This document shows positions 26,952 to 36,502 of a stretch of 64,000 bases of DNA, piece by piece (the stretch's first letter is position 1; the number at the start of each line of letters is the position of its first letter). The notes beneath the pieces were generated by a model. The model had not been told where the DNA came from, searched no databases, and saw nothing but the letters and a program-made list of their open reading frames with translations. The DNA is taken from contig JABTTW010000001.1 of assembly GCA_015075745.1 (NCBI GenBank), forward strand, positions 1,240,001 through 1,304,000, written 5' to 3'. The stretch comes from Planctomycetia bacterium (GTDB taxonomy: Bacteria; Planctomycetota; Phycisphaerae; UBA1845; UTPLA1). Position numbers and translations under genes: made by a program.

Positions 26952-27830
26952 TTACCGAACTCGGCGCAGTTGAGGATTCCGATCGTCTATCCGCCGCAGT
27001 ATCACATACACCATCGCAGAAAAATATCGACCCACGATGGGAACCTTGGTCACTAGGTCGGAAATCAACCCAAGTGGCTGATGCCTTCTTAGTTGCGGAT
27101 TCACGTTGATGAAGTCTATCCTGAGACCTGCTTGGCGAATGTAACGGAGCCATTCGCTGTATTTCATCTTGTTCAATCCGCCCACAATATCTTCAAGCCG
27201 CTCTGCCGGGTCTGTCGGCCGAAAGCACTCCCGCCTCAGCCGCATCAAGGCCTCTTCAGAAAAGATCAACCCCCGCCAGGGAATGGGAATTCGGAAAAAC
27301 GCATTCAGATGATCGCCCCTTGGGGCCTGAAACGGCTCGAAACTGAGTAACGCTGCGCCGCCCGGCTTCATCAAGCCCGGCAAACTGGCCAGCAGCCGGT
27401 CCGGTTCGTTGACATGCTCCATGAAGCCGAGACCAAAGAGGATGTCGAACTTTCGATCGGTCTTCCACTGATTCACGTCGGCACAGTAGAACTCCGGGCG
27501 ATTACCACTGAGGAGCCGCTCGGCAACGATTTTCGCCTCATCAACCTGTCGTGGCACCACTTCGACGCCGACGACATCTCGCACGCCGGCATCAGCCAGG
27601 GCGATCGAGAGTCGCCCCATCCCACATCCGACATCCAGATAACTGAGATTGGGGTCAACCTTCAGCTTTCCGTCAAAGTACGTGTGGATGACTTTTTGCA
27701 GGTGCGCCCTGGCATCCGCAAGTGTATACGAGGACTGCGCCGCACGTTCGTTCAGTTCGGCCTCAGTCGCACGGTTACGCGTATGCGTGAAGGGCTTCAA
27801 TAAGAAGTAGTCAATGGTCTGACCAAACAT
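26952..27830 (-). CDS. SAM-dependent class I methyltransferase
   Basis: A 292-residue protein with the SAM-binding motif LDVGCGMGRLSIALADAG (residues about 65-82), an acidic loop VVGVEVVPRQVDEAKIVAE, and FDILFGLGFMEHVNEPDRLLASL, the usual post-motif of UbiE/Methyltransf_11-type enzymes. The C-terminal 100 residues (LRRECFRPTDPAERLEDI, then IVGRYFSAMVYVIL) include a hydrophobic, possibly membrane-associated end. Substrate is unknown; membrane lipid or glycan methylation would suit the tail. It is convergent with sucC and divergent from the sialidase-like gene. Confidence 0.8.
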   Translation of the reverse strand: MFGQTIDYFLLKPFTHTRNRATEAELNERAAQSSYTLADARAHLQKVIHTYFDGKLKVDPNLSYLDVGCGMGRLSIALADAGVRDVVGVEVVPRQVDEAKIVAERLLSGNRPEFYCADVNQWKTDRKFDILFGLGFMEHVNEPDRLLASLPGLMKPGGAALLSFEPFQAPRGDHLNAFFRIPIPWRGLIFSEEALMRLRRECFRPTDPAERLEDIVGGLNKMKYSEWLRYIRQAGLRIDFINVNPQLRRHQPLGLISDLVTKVPIVGRYFSAMVYVILRRIDDRNPQLRRVR

Positions 27831-28314
27831 TTTGATACTCTGCTGGGAATCCCGGTCGCGGCGATTATAGCATATTTTTTTTTGTCCAATAGATGCCTGA
27901 TGCCGGCGATTGATGCCCTATCGACTCGCCTTCATACTTCGATCTTGAAACGCTCAAGTGCAAAGCCTCATGCAATGTACACCACGAACTGCGACTTCTG
28001 TCACCAACCGATTTCCATCACACCTCCATCTTCATTGCCTCCCGAGTCGCTCGACTGCTGCAAGGGTGCCGCTTCGTTGCCGTGGCCACCCAGGTTCGTG
28101 GCAAGACCGGGAAAGTCAACTGGATGCTTGCTCACTTGGGCATCGCGCTGCGACTTTCATGGCTGATTTGCATTGCCCGGGCCGTTTTGGCTACGATAGG
28201 ATCATGCAGGGGTGGGGCAATCCGTCGTCACTTGATCCTGACTTGACGCAGCTCCCGTCGAATAACATTCCGTTCTGCTCGTGCGCTCCACGAGAACGAA
28301 AGGACACCGCTTCC
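27831..28314. other. Intergenic region between divergent methyltransferase and sialidase-like genes
   Basis: This 484-base gap contains a run of nine T at about 27880 and open frames without RBS or family similarity. One of them continues into the downstream secreted protein, whose signal peptide starts only at 28315. No strong promoter pair or RNA structure was identified. Confidence 0.4.
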
Positions 28315-31011
28315 ATGAGTTCAAGACGCCTTGCCGGCTTCGCATTGATCGTTGCCTGTCTCATCCTGTCTCCGGTCGCCTCGAAAGCCCAACCCGCCGC
28401 TTCCATCAAGGCCGGTCCGTCGCCTCACAAGGAGCAATTCGGCGATCCCTACCTCCCTCCGGATACCTCACCCGGCGCTCCGCGCGCCACCACACCGCGA
28501 GCACCCGCAGGAAGTGTCCAGGTCAACACAAACGCAATGGGACTGAACATCCCGAACGACGCGGCCAACGAGCCCTCGTTAGCGATTGACCCGTCTGACC
28601 CGAACCGGATCGTGATCGGCTGGCGACAGTTCGACAACATCGCCTCAAATTTCCGGCAGGCGGGCTGGGCCTATTCAAACGATGCCGGTGCGACTTGGAC
28701 GTTTCCCGGTGTCCTGCAGCCCGGCGTGTTCCGCAGCGACCCCATCCTGGGAGCGGATGCTTTCGGCCGGTTCTTCTACAACAGTCTGCAACAGAATTTC
28801 TGCATTGATGTCTGGCGCTCGCTCGATGGCGGTGTGACCTGGCCGATTCATCCCGATGCCGTCGGTGGTGACAAAGCCTGGATGGACGTCGACCAGCGAG
28901 ATTACGGCTACGGCGCGGGCCATCTCTATCAGGCCTGGAGCACCGGCGCGAGCTGTTCGGGGCCCGGCACCTTCACCCGATCCACAAACGGCGGCCTCTC
29001 CTGGGAACCAACCCTTTCAACGCCGCTCCCGTCGGTCTTCGGAACCGTGGCCGTCGGACCCGACGGCGAACTCTACATCGGCGGCGTGGACGGACCGTTT
29101 TTCTTTAATCCGGACTTTGTCGTACTCCGCTCGTCCAATGCCAAAAACCCCAACGTGACGCCGACCTTCGACGTGGTCGTCACCGGTAACTTCCTCGGCG
29201 GCGCGCAGATCGGCGGCGGCGGCCCCAATCCCGACGGCCTCCTGGGTCAGACATGGATCGCCGTGAACAAAACCGCCGGACCCAATCGCGGCCACGTCTA
29301 CATGCTCGCCTCGGTCCAACCCGCCGGCGGCGATCCGCTCGACGTACGCTTCACGCGCAGCACCGACGGCGGCCAAACCTGGAGCCCGTCAATTCGCGTC
29401 AACGATGACCCCACCAACAACGGGGCCTATCAATGGTTCGGCACCATGTCGGTCGCCCCCAATGGACGCATCGATGCGATCTGGAATGACACGCGCGATG
29501 ACCCGTCGAACCAGTTGTCTCGAGTGTACTACTCCTACTCGACCGACGAGGGTGTCACCTGGACGCCCAATCAGGCCATGACGCCGCAGTTCGACTCCAT
29601 GGTCGGCTTCCCGAATCAAAATAAAATCGGCGACTACTACGATATGGAGTCCGATCTGACGGGTGCGAGCCTCGCATATTCAGCGACGTTCAATGGAGAG
29701 CAGGACGTCTATTTCATGCGGATCACGGTGGACGACTGTAATACCAACGGCATCAGCGACGTCGACGACATCGCCAACATGACCAGCGAAGACTGCAACG
29801 CCAACGGCGTGCCCGATGAATGCGAAAATGACTGCAACACCAACGGGATCGCCGACGCCTGCGACATCGCAGCCATGACCAGCGAAGATTGCGACCTGAA
29901 CGGCCATCCGGACGAGTGCGAAGTCGGCGGCCTTCTTGACTGCAACACCAACGGCAATTCAGACCTGTGCGACATTTACACCGGCGTAAGCCAGGATTGC
30001 AACGGAAACCAGATCCCCGACGAATGCGACATCGCGGCCATGGTCTCCGAAGATTGCAACACCAACGGCATCCCCGACGAGTGCGAGCCGCCCGACGATT
30101 GCAACACCAACGGCATCGCGGACATTTGCGACCTCGCCCAGGGCACGAGCTTCGACTGCGACAATGACGGCATCCCGAATGAGTGCCAGCTTGACGGAAC
30201 GCATGTCCTCTTCTCTGAAAACTTCACGTCGGGGCTCCCTGTGGGATGGACGGCGACAGGGCTCTGGCACACGACGGCGGCTTGCCCGAGAGCCGAGCCG
30301 TGCGAAGCCTCGCCGTGGGCGTATTACGGCATCGACGCCGCCTGTAACTTCAGCACCGGTGCGACAACAGCCGGCGTCCTCACCGCGCCGCCGATCGCCA
30401 TCCCCGCCAACGCATTGCAGGCCACGTTGTACTACTGCTCGGCCTACGGCGGCCAAAGCGGCAATTCAAACGCCAGCGGCATGGACTGGGCCTGGATCGC
30501 CGCTAACGGCATCGAGGTGGATGACGTCAGTGCCGGACTCTCGCAGCTCACCTGGGAAACTCGTGCGGTCGATCTCTCCGCATTTGCCGGACAGAACGTA
30601 ACGCTCACGTTCAATTTCGATTCGCGCGGCGCGTTCCTTAACACCTTCCTCGGTTGGCAGTTCGACGGACTCCGGCTGGAAGCGGTGCTTCAGGGTTCCT
30701 TGGACTGCGACGACAACATCGTGCCGGACCTCTGCGAAATTCAGAACGACCCCACATTGGACTGCAACAACAACGGTGTACTGGATGTCTGCGAAGGTCC
30801 TGTTGTATGCGTCTGCCAGGGCCTGCTCGGCGATGTCGACGGCGATTCCAACCGCGATGGACTTGACATCGGCCCGTTCACGGCGTGCTATCTGGCCGGC
30901 GTGCCGACGACGCCGAGCTGCGGCTGTGCCGACATGGACGCCAACGGAGTTGTGGATGATCTGGACGTCGATCTCTTTGTGGATTGCCTCCTCGGGCTGG
31001 GTTGCCCGTGA
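28315..31011 (+). CDS. Secreted sialidase-like (BNR) protein with DCNTNG calcium repeats, jelly-roll module and dockerin-like end
   Basis: An 898-residue protein. Signal peptide SSRRLAGFALIVACLILSP is followed by a BNR propeller (about 60-465) with Asp-box sequences such as SNDAGATWTF, STNGGLSWEP, STDGGQTWSP and STDEGVTWTP. About ten DCNTNGI(P/A)D-type loops follow (about 475-625), which resemble thrombospondin type 3 calcium repeats. Next is a beta-sandwich module (about 630-790) and a C-terminal dockerin-like pair (DVDGDSNRDGLDIGPF and DANGVVDDLDVDLF). AAAGGA precedes the ATG at 28315; the open frame extends upstream without a signal peptide. The BNR fold binds or cleaves glycans, but no sialidase arginine triad could be confirmed. 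Confidence 0.82.
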   Translation: MSSRRLAGFALIVACLILSPVASKAQPAASIKAGPSPHKEQFGDPYLPPDTSPGAPRATTPRAPAGSVQVNTNAMGLNIPNDAANEPSLAIDPSDPNRIVIGWRQFDNIASNFRQAGWAYSNDAGATWTFPGVLQPGVFRSDPILGADAFGRFFYNSLQQNFCIDVWRSLDGGVTWPIHPDAVGGDKAWMDVDQRDYGYGAGHLYQAWSTGASCSGPGTFTRSTNGGLSWEPTLSTPLPSVFGTVAVGPDGELYIGGVDGPFFFNPDFVVLRSSNAKNPNVTPTFDVVVTGNFLGGAQIGGGGPNPDGLLGQTWIAVNKTAGPNRGHVYMLASVQPAGGDPLDVRFTRSTDGGQTWSPSIRVNDDPTNNGAYQWFGTMSVAPNGRIDAIWNDTRDDPSNQLSRVYYSYSTDEGVTWTPNQAMTPQFDSMVGFPNQNKIGDYYDMESDLTGASLAYSATFNGEQDVYFMRITVDDCNTNGISDVDDIANMTSEDCNANGVPDECENDCNTNGIADACDIAAMTSEDCDLNGHPDECEVGGLLDCNTNGNSDLCDIYTGVSQDCNGNQIPDECDIAAMVSEDCNTNGIPDECEPPDDCNTNGIADICDLAQGTSFDCDNDGIPNECQLDGTHVLFSENFTSGLPVGWTATGLWHTTAACPRAEPCEASPWAYYGIDAACNFSTGATTAGVLTAPPIAIPANALQATLYYCSAYGGQSGNSNASGMDWAWIAANGIEVDDVSAGLSQLTWETRAVDLSAFAGQNVTLTFNFDSRGAFLNTFLGWQFDGLRLEAVLQGSLDCDDNIVPDLCEIQNDPTLDCNNNGVLDVCEGPVVCVCQGLLGDVDGDSNRDGLDIGPFTACYLAGVPTTPSCGCADMDANGVVDDLDVDLFVDCLLGLGCP

Positions 31012-31030
31012 GTCGCGGAGACTCACTCGA

Positions 31031-31966
31031 ATGACGCCGCGATCGGTTTGTTTCGCCGTTGCCCTCTGGGCGTGCATCATCGCTGCGCCGGTGCAGGCGG
31101 CTGATCCGACCACCCAGCCAACGAGCACGACCGCACTCCCGAAGGGATTTAAGCCGCACGTCACGAGTGTCCCAGGCGGCAAGGTCGACTGGGCGAGCGG
31201 CCACCTGCTCGTCGAAGGCATCGGCAAAGCGCGCGGAACCGACGAACAACAACAGCAAATGGCGGAGCGCGCGGCCACCGTCGTCGCGGCACGAAACGCG
31301 CTCGCCCTCGCCGCAGGCATTCAGATCAACCGGTACGGTCGCTTCTCCGACGTCCGCGACGGCACGGTTCAAATTGAGGGACTGCTCAAGGGGCATTTGG
31401 CGGTCGACGTAAATTGGGACCCCGCCGCGAAGCCGCCGAGTTGCACGATCACGCTGAGCGTTCCCTTATGGGGAATCAAGGGCCTCTCAGCGACCGTGTT
31501 TGAAGAGGAGCGGCAACGGGCACGCTCAAGCGCTCATATGCCGATCGCCGGTTCTCAAGGCACGAAAGCGAGCGATGACGAGTACTTGCTCATCGACTGC
31601 CGCGGGACACACATTGAACCGTGCCTGTTCCCGATCATCATCAATTCCGACGGCAGAGTGCTGTACGACGCATCGGTTCGCCGGCAATACCACGGCGGCA
31701 TCCTGCAGACCGTTCGCTATGTGGAACTCGATGACCAAACAGCGTCAGGTGCGACATCGCGCCCGGCCCTTGATACCGGCGATCACCTTCATGTCTTCAA
31801 ATCGCAGGCACTCAAACGGTCGAGCAAGACCGACATCGTCCTGGGCCGGGGAGACGTCTTGCGCATCGCAGATGATGCCCGGCTTTCTGAATTGCTTCGC
31901 GACGGTCAGGTGCTTGTGCTGCTTGATCCGGCAGCCGCGGCACAAGCAATATCGCCGACGCGCTAA
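31031..31966 (+). CDS. Exported LPP20/FlgT-like domain protein
   Basis: A 311-residue protein with a signal peptide (SVCFAVALWACIIAAPVQA) and, at about 50-115, a domain with the signature HLLVEGIGKARG followed by a long helix MAERAATVVAARNALALAAG, typical of the LPP20 lipoprotein/FlgT N-terminal fold. It continues with CTITLSVPLWG and a beta-rich end. Such proteins are periplasmic; in some bacteria related domains belong to flagellar-assembly proteins, but no flagellar gene is nearby. It starts 19 bases after the sialidase-like gene, with GGAG before the ATG, so the two are likely one operon. Confidence 0.65.
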   Translation: MTPRSVCFAVALWACIIAAPVQAADPTTQPTSTTALPKGFKPHVTSVPGGKVDWASGHLLVEGIGKARGTDEQQQQMAERAATVVAARNALALAAGIQINRYGRFSDVRDGTVQIEGLLKGHLAVDVNWDPAAKPPSCTITLSVPLWGIKGLSATVFEEERQRARSSAHMPIAGSQGTKASDDEYLLIDCRGTHIEPCLFPIIINSDGRVLYDASVRRQYHGGILQTVRYVELDDQTASGATSRPALDTGDHLHVFKSQALKRSSKTDIVLGRGDVLRIADDARLSELLRDGQVLVLLDPAAAAQAISPTR

Positions 31967-32026
31967 TCTGCGTTCGCAGATCTGATTCCCCGCTCACCCT
32001 TAATACGCTGACCCCGACCTTGCGCG

Positions 32027-33334
32027 CTACTTCTGCGACAAGTCCGCGCAGACGATTTCCTCGTCATTTCTCGCAAACACATGCCGATCGGCGAAGGCCG
32101 GATGCGACCAGCAAACGCCGCCGCGTCTTGAAGGAAGCTGGTCCCGCGTCGGCTTGATCAGCTTGGCACGACTGACTTCCTTGAAGCCCTGCGGCGACAG
32201 GCGGCTGATGATGAGTTCGCCCTTTTCATTGAACATCCACACATCGTCGCCATGTTCGACAAAATGAATCGTCGCCCATCGATCGTGTGGTACGGCCTCG
32301 GCGCTTTCCCAGACCCGATCGCCGGTAAGCAAATCGAGACAGCGCAATTCGCCGTAACTATCGACCCCGTAGATGTACTCCCCCTTCAGATATGGCGTGG
32401 AGTTAATCGAGTGCAGCGCATCGGTCTTCTGCTCGCTCTCGCCCGCTCGCTTCCAGACCAGTTCAGCCGTCGGTTCCTTCTTTCCAAGCCGAATCAACAT
32501 GGAACCATCAAAAAAGTTCGACACGAAAATATAATCGCCACGGTGAACGGGCGTCGCAATCCCGATGACCATCCGCGTCGGCGGGAACGGAATACTCCAG
32601 TACAACGAGCCGTCCGCGGGATTCAAGCCGACGACATTCGCACCGGTATAGCAGACCAGCACGCGCCGCCCGGCCTGCTCGATGATGATCGGCGCGGAAT
32701 ACGATGCAGGATCCTTCAAGGCGTGCCACACCTCTTTCCCGCTTTTTCGATCAAATGCGACGATGTCGTACTCGCCCTCGCCCCCGATCTGCAGAATGAC
32801 GAGGTCCCTCTCAATCAACGGCGCGCACGCCAGCCCCCAGATCGGCATGCGAACTTTGTACTCCGCCAAAACATCCTTTTGCCAGTGAATCTTCCCGCTT
32901 GCGGCATCGAAACAGAAGAAGTTCCCCATGGCCCCCAACACATAGGCCCGGCCGTCGTGGACGGTCACCGACGCGCGCGGACCGGCGTCGTAGCCGATGT
33001 CCTTGTAAACGCAGTCGTAATCGTGGCTCCAGATGGTCTTGCCCGTCTTGGCATCGAAACAATGCACGCGCTCAACCTGCTTGGGCTCGATCAGGCGATC
33101 GGTGACATAGACTCGCCCATCGGCCACGGTCGGCCCACAGTATCCGCCGCCGATCTTTGCCCGCCAGGCGATGTCGAGCTGGGGCTTGTCGAAGCGCGTA
33201 ACTACTCCCGACTCGCGCCAGACCCCGTCGCGTCCCGGCCCGCGCCACTGTGGCCAGTCGTCCGCGAAGGTCGCCGTGGAATTTGTCGGAACTGCAGCGG
33301 CTAAGGCCAATAGGACAATGGCGGTCGATCGCAT
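32027..33334 (-). CDS. PQQ-like beta-propeller protein, exported
   Basis: A 435-residue protein with a signal peptide (STAIVLLALAAAVPTNSTATFA), the opening WPQWRGPGRDGVW, and propeller blades of the PQQ type: GKTIWSHDYD, GKIHWQKDVL, GKEVWHAL, GSLYWSIPF and DRVWESA. It is paralogous in layout to the PQQ protein at 5935-7212. It is likely a periplasmic scaffold or sensor rather than a proven quinoprotein dehydrogenase. It lies 62 bases after the glycosyltransferase gene on the same strand and is convergent with the LPP20-like gene. Confidence 0.8.
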   Translation of the reverse strand: MRSTAIVLLALAAAVPTNSTATFADDWPQWRGPGRDGVWRESGVVTRFDKPQLDIAWRAKIGGGYCGPTVADGRVYVTDRLIEPKQVERVHCFDAKTGKTIWSHDYDCVYKDIGYDAGPRASVTVHDGRAYVLGAMGNFFCFDAASGKIHWQKDVLAEYKVRMPIWGLACAPLIERDLVILQIGGEGEYDIVAFDRKSGKEVWHALKDPASYSAPIIIEQAGRRVLVCYTGANVVGLNPADGSLYWSIPFPPTRMVIGIATPVHRGDYIFVSNFFDGSMLIRLGKKEPTAELVWKRAGESEQKTDALHSINSTPYLKGEYIYGVDSYGELRCLDLLTGDRVWESAEAVPHDRWATIHFVEHGDDVWMFNEKGELIISRLSPQGFKEVSRAKLIKPTRDQLPSRRGGVCWSHPAFADRHVFARNDEEIVCADLSQK

Positions 33335-33396
33335 AATGGCTTCTCCGTCGTGTTATGGCCCTTCAGTTGAATGTAGCGGCTCTCTCCAGCCCGAGA

Positions 33397-35400
33397 TCAT
33401 AGCCGGTGACGAGGTAGTTGGCACCACATGCTTGCATACAAAGGGCGCCGCCCAAAGTGATGCACGGGATTACCATCGCGACACTTCTCAACAGCGGATA
33501 ACGATGGATCTACGTTCTCGTTCGTGATGACCAGCCAATCCTCGCCGTCCTCGCCGATCTCACCGCGATCGAGGCTGAAAAGAATCCGCGACGGCGGGCG
33601 CATGATACTCATAAGCAATTGGTAGTCCTCGCGCTGCATCACCATGTAAACCGTTGTCGACCCTCTTAGCAGATCTAAAATACGCGCCGCCACCATCATG
33701 CGAAGATCGTCTCCATCAGCGCGGTCGCGGTGCTCGGCAATGAGACGATACGGATCAACCACCTGCCGCAGTTCGCGGCCGCCATAGAAGGTCACTCTCC
33801 CGTCCGGCCGGTTACTCGCCCAGTAAAGCGGCGTGGCGTCGTCGATGCCGGCGGCATGGAGCTTCTTGACCAGGGCCAGTGGATCGTCGATGTTGGACAA
33901 TTGCGGCCCCATCAGACACCAGGTGACGGCAAACGCCACCAGCGACGTCAGGCCGATCCCCACAAGACTTCGCCGGCGAAGGCCGCGGACGAACCATGTC
34001 GCCGACAACGACAGACCGATCAGGATCGCGATGCAGATCACGATTCCCTGCAGAGGAGCCGGGCCGTGCCATTCTTCGGGGTACATCTTCGGCAGAAGAA
34101 ACCACCCGACAATCGGGATCGACGCGATGATCGACAAGATCGCCGCAAGGATGCCCCACATCAGTCGCGCATTGAACTTCTCCGTCCTGAAGAACAGCCG
34201 CTCAAGCACGACAGCCAGCAACAGCGAGCAGCCCGGCACAATCGGAAGGATGTAATAGGGCTTCTTGAAGCTCATCATCGTCGCAAACAAGAACGGGACG
34301 ACGACCCAGCACCATGCGTAGATCAGTGGCCTGCGATGTCCCGAGTATTTCCGAAGGAATGGCGCTGCGATCGCCTCCGGAAGCGACAGACACCACGGAA
34401 GCAGCATCCCAAACAGGATCGGGAAGTAGTAATGCAGCTTGCCCCACTTGCATCCCGGATAGCTCCCCCTGGCTCGATCGAGAAACTCATAGTCCCAGAG
34501 CCGCCACGCATAAGGCTCCCTCCCGGCAACGAAGATCATCCACGGCAGGAACACTAACAAAAACAGCGGAATGCCCCACCAAAGACCGTGACGGCGCAGT
34601 GACATCAAAAAACGCGACCCAAATTCCCTGATCCCCTTCATCAATGCCGGCCCTATGGTCGCCGGTCCGCCCGCGGCCACAAGCCGAATACTTCGCTGGG
34701 CCCACCACCAGAACGCGATGGGCAGGCAAACCATGGCCATCGGCATCGGCCCTTTCGCCAGCATGGCCAATCCCAGCGCGATATAAAAGCGAATCAGATG
34801 CGACCGCCCTTCTCTCGGGCTCTCGGCCGTCTGCGAGTACCAGAACTCCGCAAAGGCCCACGTGCACAACAGTGTCAGCATCGCCTCGGCCGTGGCGTTG
34901 ACGCTGAACAGAAGCATGCCGAACGAGGTCGCAGTGACGAAGGCGGCGATGTCCGCCGTGCGAGTGTCGAACATCCTTCGCGCAAGCCGTCGGACAATCA
35001 GGATGGTCAGTACGGTTGCCGCGAACGAGGGCAGCCGCGCAGTCACATCTGTGACGGCGTGTCCAGTCATCGAATCCGTTGGAAAAAACTCCGACAGTGT
35101 CGCCACCGTCCAGGCGGGCAGCGGCGGCTTCACCAGAAATGGCGTGTCCAGGTAATGAGGTACGAGCCAATGATTTGAATCGACGATCTGCCGGGCAGTC
35201 TGCGCGACGATGACCTCGTGATCCGCGAGATGCGGCCCTTCAGTCAAGAGGACCGCTCCGAGAGCGAGGAAAGCCGCGAGACCGATCAACATCGTTGACG
35301 GTGCAAAAAGGCGGCTATCCGCCAAGTCAGCATTCTGAGTCGAAAACGTCAGCGAGATATCTCCGGAATGGAGAGGAAGTTCCCTGGATGATCGGATCAC
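33397..35400 (-). CDS. GT39/ArnT-like membrane glycosyltransferase
   Basis: A large polytopic membrane protein (667 residues from a GTG; from an internal ATG at 35292 it would be 631). Following the first transmembrane helix is HEVIVAQTARQIVDSNHWLVP with LVKPPLPAW, the acidic-plus-KPPL signature of the dolichyl-phosphate-mannose/ArnT glycosyltransferase superfamily (GT39/GT83). At least ten further hydrophobic helices follow, then a soluble C-terminal domain (from about 500). It would transfer a sugar from a polyprenyl-phosphate donor to a lipid or protein on the outer face of the inner membrane; acceptor unknown. It lies 24 bases after the DAHP synthase gene. Start choice is uncertain. Confidence 0.8.
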   Translation of the reverse strand: MIRSSRELPLHSGDISLTFSTQNADLADSRLFAPSTMLIGLAAFLALGAVLLTEGPHLADHEVIVAQTARQIVDSNHWLVPHYLDTPFLVKPPLPAWTVATLSEFFPTDSMTGHAVTDVTARLPSFAATVLTILIVRRLARRMFDTRTADIAAFVTATSFGMLLFSVNATAEAMLTLLCTWAFAEFWYSQTAESPREGRSHLIRFYIALGLAMLAKGPMPMAMVCLPIAFWWWAQRSIRLVAAGGPATIGPALMKGIREFGSRFLMSLRRHGLWWGIPLFLLVFLPWMIFVAGREPYAWRLWDYEFLDRARGSYPGCKWGKLHYYFPILFGMLLPWCLSLPEAIAAPFLRKYSGHRRPLIYAWCWVVVPFLFATMMSFKKPYYILPIVPGCSLLLAVVLERLFFRTEKFNARLMWGILAAILSIIASIPIVGWFLLPKMYPEEWHGPAPLQGIVICIAILIGLSLSATWFVRGLRRRSLVGIGLTSLVAFAVTWCLMGPQLSNIDDPLALVKKLHAAGIDDATPLYWASNRPDGRVTFYGGRELRQVVDPYRLIAEHRDRADGDDLRMMVAARILDLLRGSTTVYMVMQREDYQLLMSIMRPPSRILFSLDRGEIGEDGEDWLVITNENVDPSLSAVEKCRDGNPVHHFGRRPLYASMWCQLPRHRL

Positions 35401-35424
35401 TAGACACGTGGGGTGTTGTTGAGG

Positions 35425-36438
35425 TTAGCGCCGCTTCGCGCGCCATTCCGCCAGCTCCGCCATTTCGACGGCAAGCTGCCGGTAAACCTCAAAGGAAAGG
35501 GCCTGCTGGCCGTCGGAAAGGGCCTTGTCGGGCTGTGGATGAGTTTCGACCATGATGCCGTCGGCGCCAGCGATGACTGAGGCACGAGCGAGCGGCGGTA
35601 CCGCCCAACTGATGCCCACACCGTGCGAAGGATCGGCGATGACCGGAAGGTGGGTGTAATGTTTGATTAGGACGACGGCCGACAGATCAAACGTATTTCG
35701 GGTCATCGTCTCAAATGTACGAATGCCACGCTCGCAAAGGATGACCTGATAGTTCCCCAGAGCGAGAAGGTACTCAGCCGCCATGAACAATTCCTGCAGC
35801 GTGGCGCTGATGCCGCGCTTGAGCAGGACCGGCTTGCGGATCCGGCCCGCGGCCTCAAGCAGCGAGAAATTCTGCATGTTCCGCGCACCGATCTGGAGAA
35901 CGTCGGCCACCTCGGCGACTGCGTCCAGTGTCTCGCTGTCCTTGACCTCGGTCACGATGCGCAAGTCGAAGTTCTTCTTCACCTCGGCGAGAAGCTGAAG
36001 GCCCTCCTCCTTCAATCCCTGGAAGGCATAAGGCGAAGTGCGCGGCTTGAACGCCCCGCCGCGAAAAAACCTCGCGCCGCTGGCGGCGACAAGCTCCGCC
36101 GTCTTGAAGACCTGATCGCGCGACTCCACCGAGCATGGGCCCGCCATCACGGCCAATGAACCATCGCCCACTTTCGCGCCGCGCACGTCCACAATCGTGG
36201 CTTCCGGCTTGACCTCCCAACTGACCAGCTTGTACGGCTTTGAAACCGGCACGCATTCCCCGACGCCGGGCAGTAGTAGGAATTGCTCCGCGGATACCGC
36301 CCCCTGGTTGCCGGTAATACCGATCGCCGTTCGGATCGAGCCGGGTATCTCGTGCGGCTTGTAACCCAACTCCTCAATCCGTTGACAAACGGCTTTGATC
36401 TGGGCGGGGGTCGCGGATTTTTCCATCACGATCAGCAT
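35425..36438 (-). CDS. aroF: 3-deoxy-7-phosphoheptulonate synthase (DAHP synthase, type I-beta) with FXD-type regulatory domain
   Basis: A 337-residue enzyme with an N-terminal ferredoxin-like regulatory domain (1-75, IVMEKSATPAQIKAVCQR) and the DAHP synthase barrel: MAGPCSVES (metal-binding Cys), RGGAFKPRTSPYAFQGL, LQIGARNMQNF, VLLKRGISAT and VIADPSHGVG (metal-binding His). It condenses erythrose-4-phosphate with phosphoenolpyruvate, the first step of aromatic amino-acid synthesis. The regulatory domain suggests feedback control. Neighbouring genes are not of the shikimate pathway, so it stands alone in a mixed minus-strand run. Confidence 0.93.
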   Translation of the reverse strand: MLIVMEKSATPAQIKAVCQRIEELGYKPHEIPGSIRTAIGITGNQGAVSAEQFLLLPGVGECVPVSKPYKLVSWEVKPEATIVDVRGAKVGDGSLAVMAGPCSVESRDQVFKTAELVAASGARFFRGGAFKPRTSPYAFQGLKEEGLQLLAEVKKNFDLRIVTEVKDSETLDAVAEVADVLQIGARNMQNFSLLEAAGRIRKPVLLKRGISATLQELFMAAEYLLALGNYQVILCERGIRTFETMTRNTFDLSAVVLIKHYTHLPVIADPSHGVGISWAVPPLARASVIAGADGIMVETHPQPDKALSDGQQALSFEVYRQLAVEMAELAEWRAKRR

Positions 36439-36502
36439 GGTGTTCTACCAGTCGGCCCGGCCGCCCGATGCCTGCCGCCATAAACGAGTTTCGATTCGTT
36501 GA

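Noticed and set aside
29733-30190. Spaced short repeats that might look like a CRISPR array
   Set aside because: They are codon-phased repeats of the DCNTNG calcium loops inside an open gene; spacer lengths vary and no cas genes are present.
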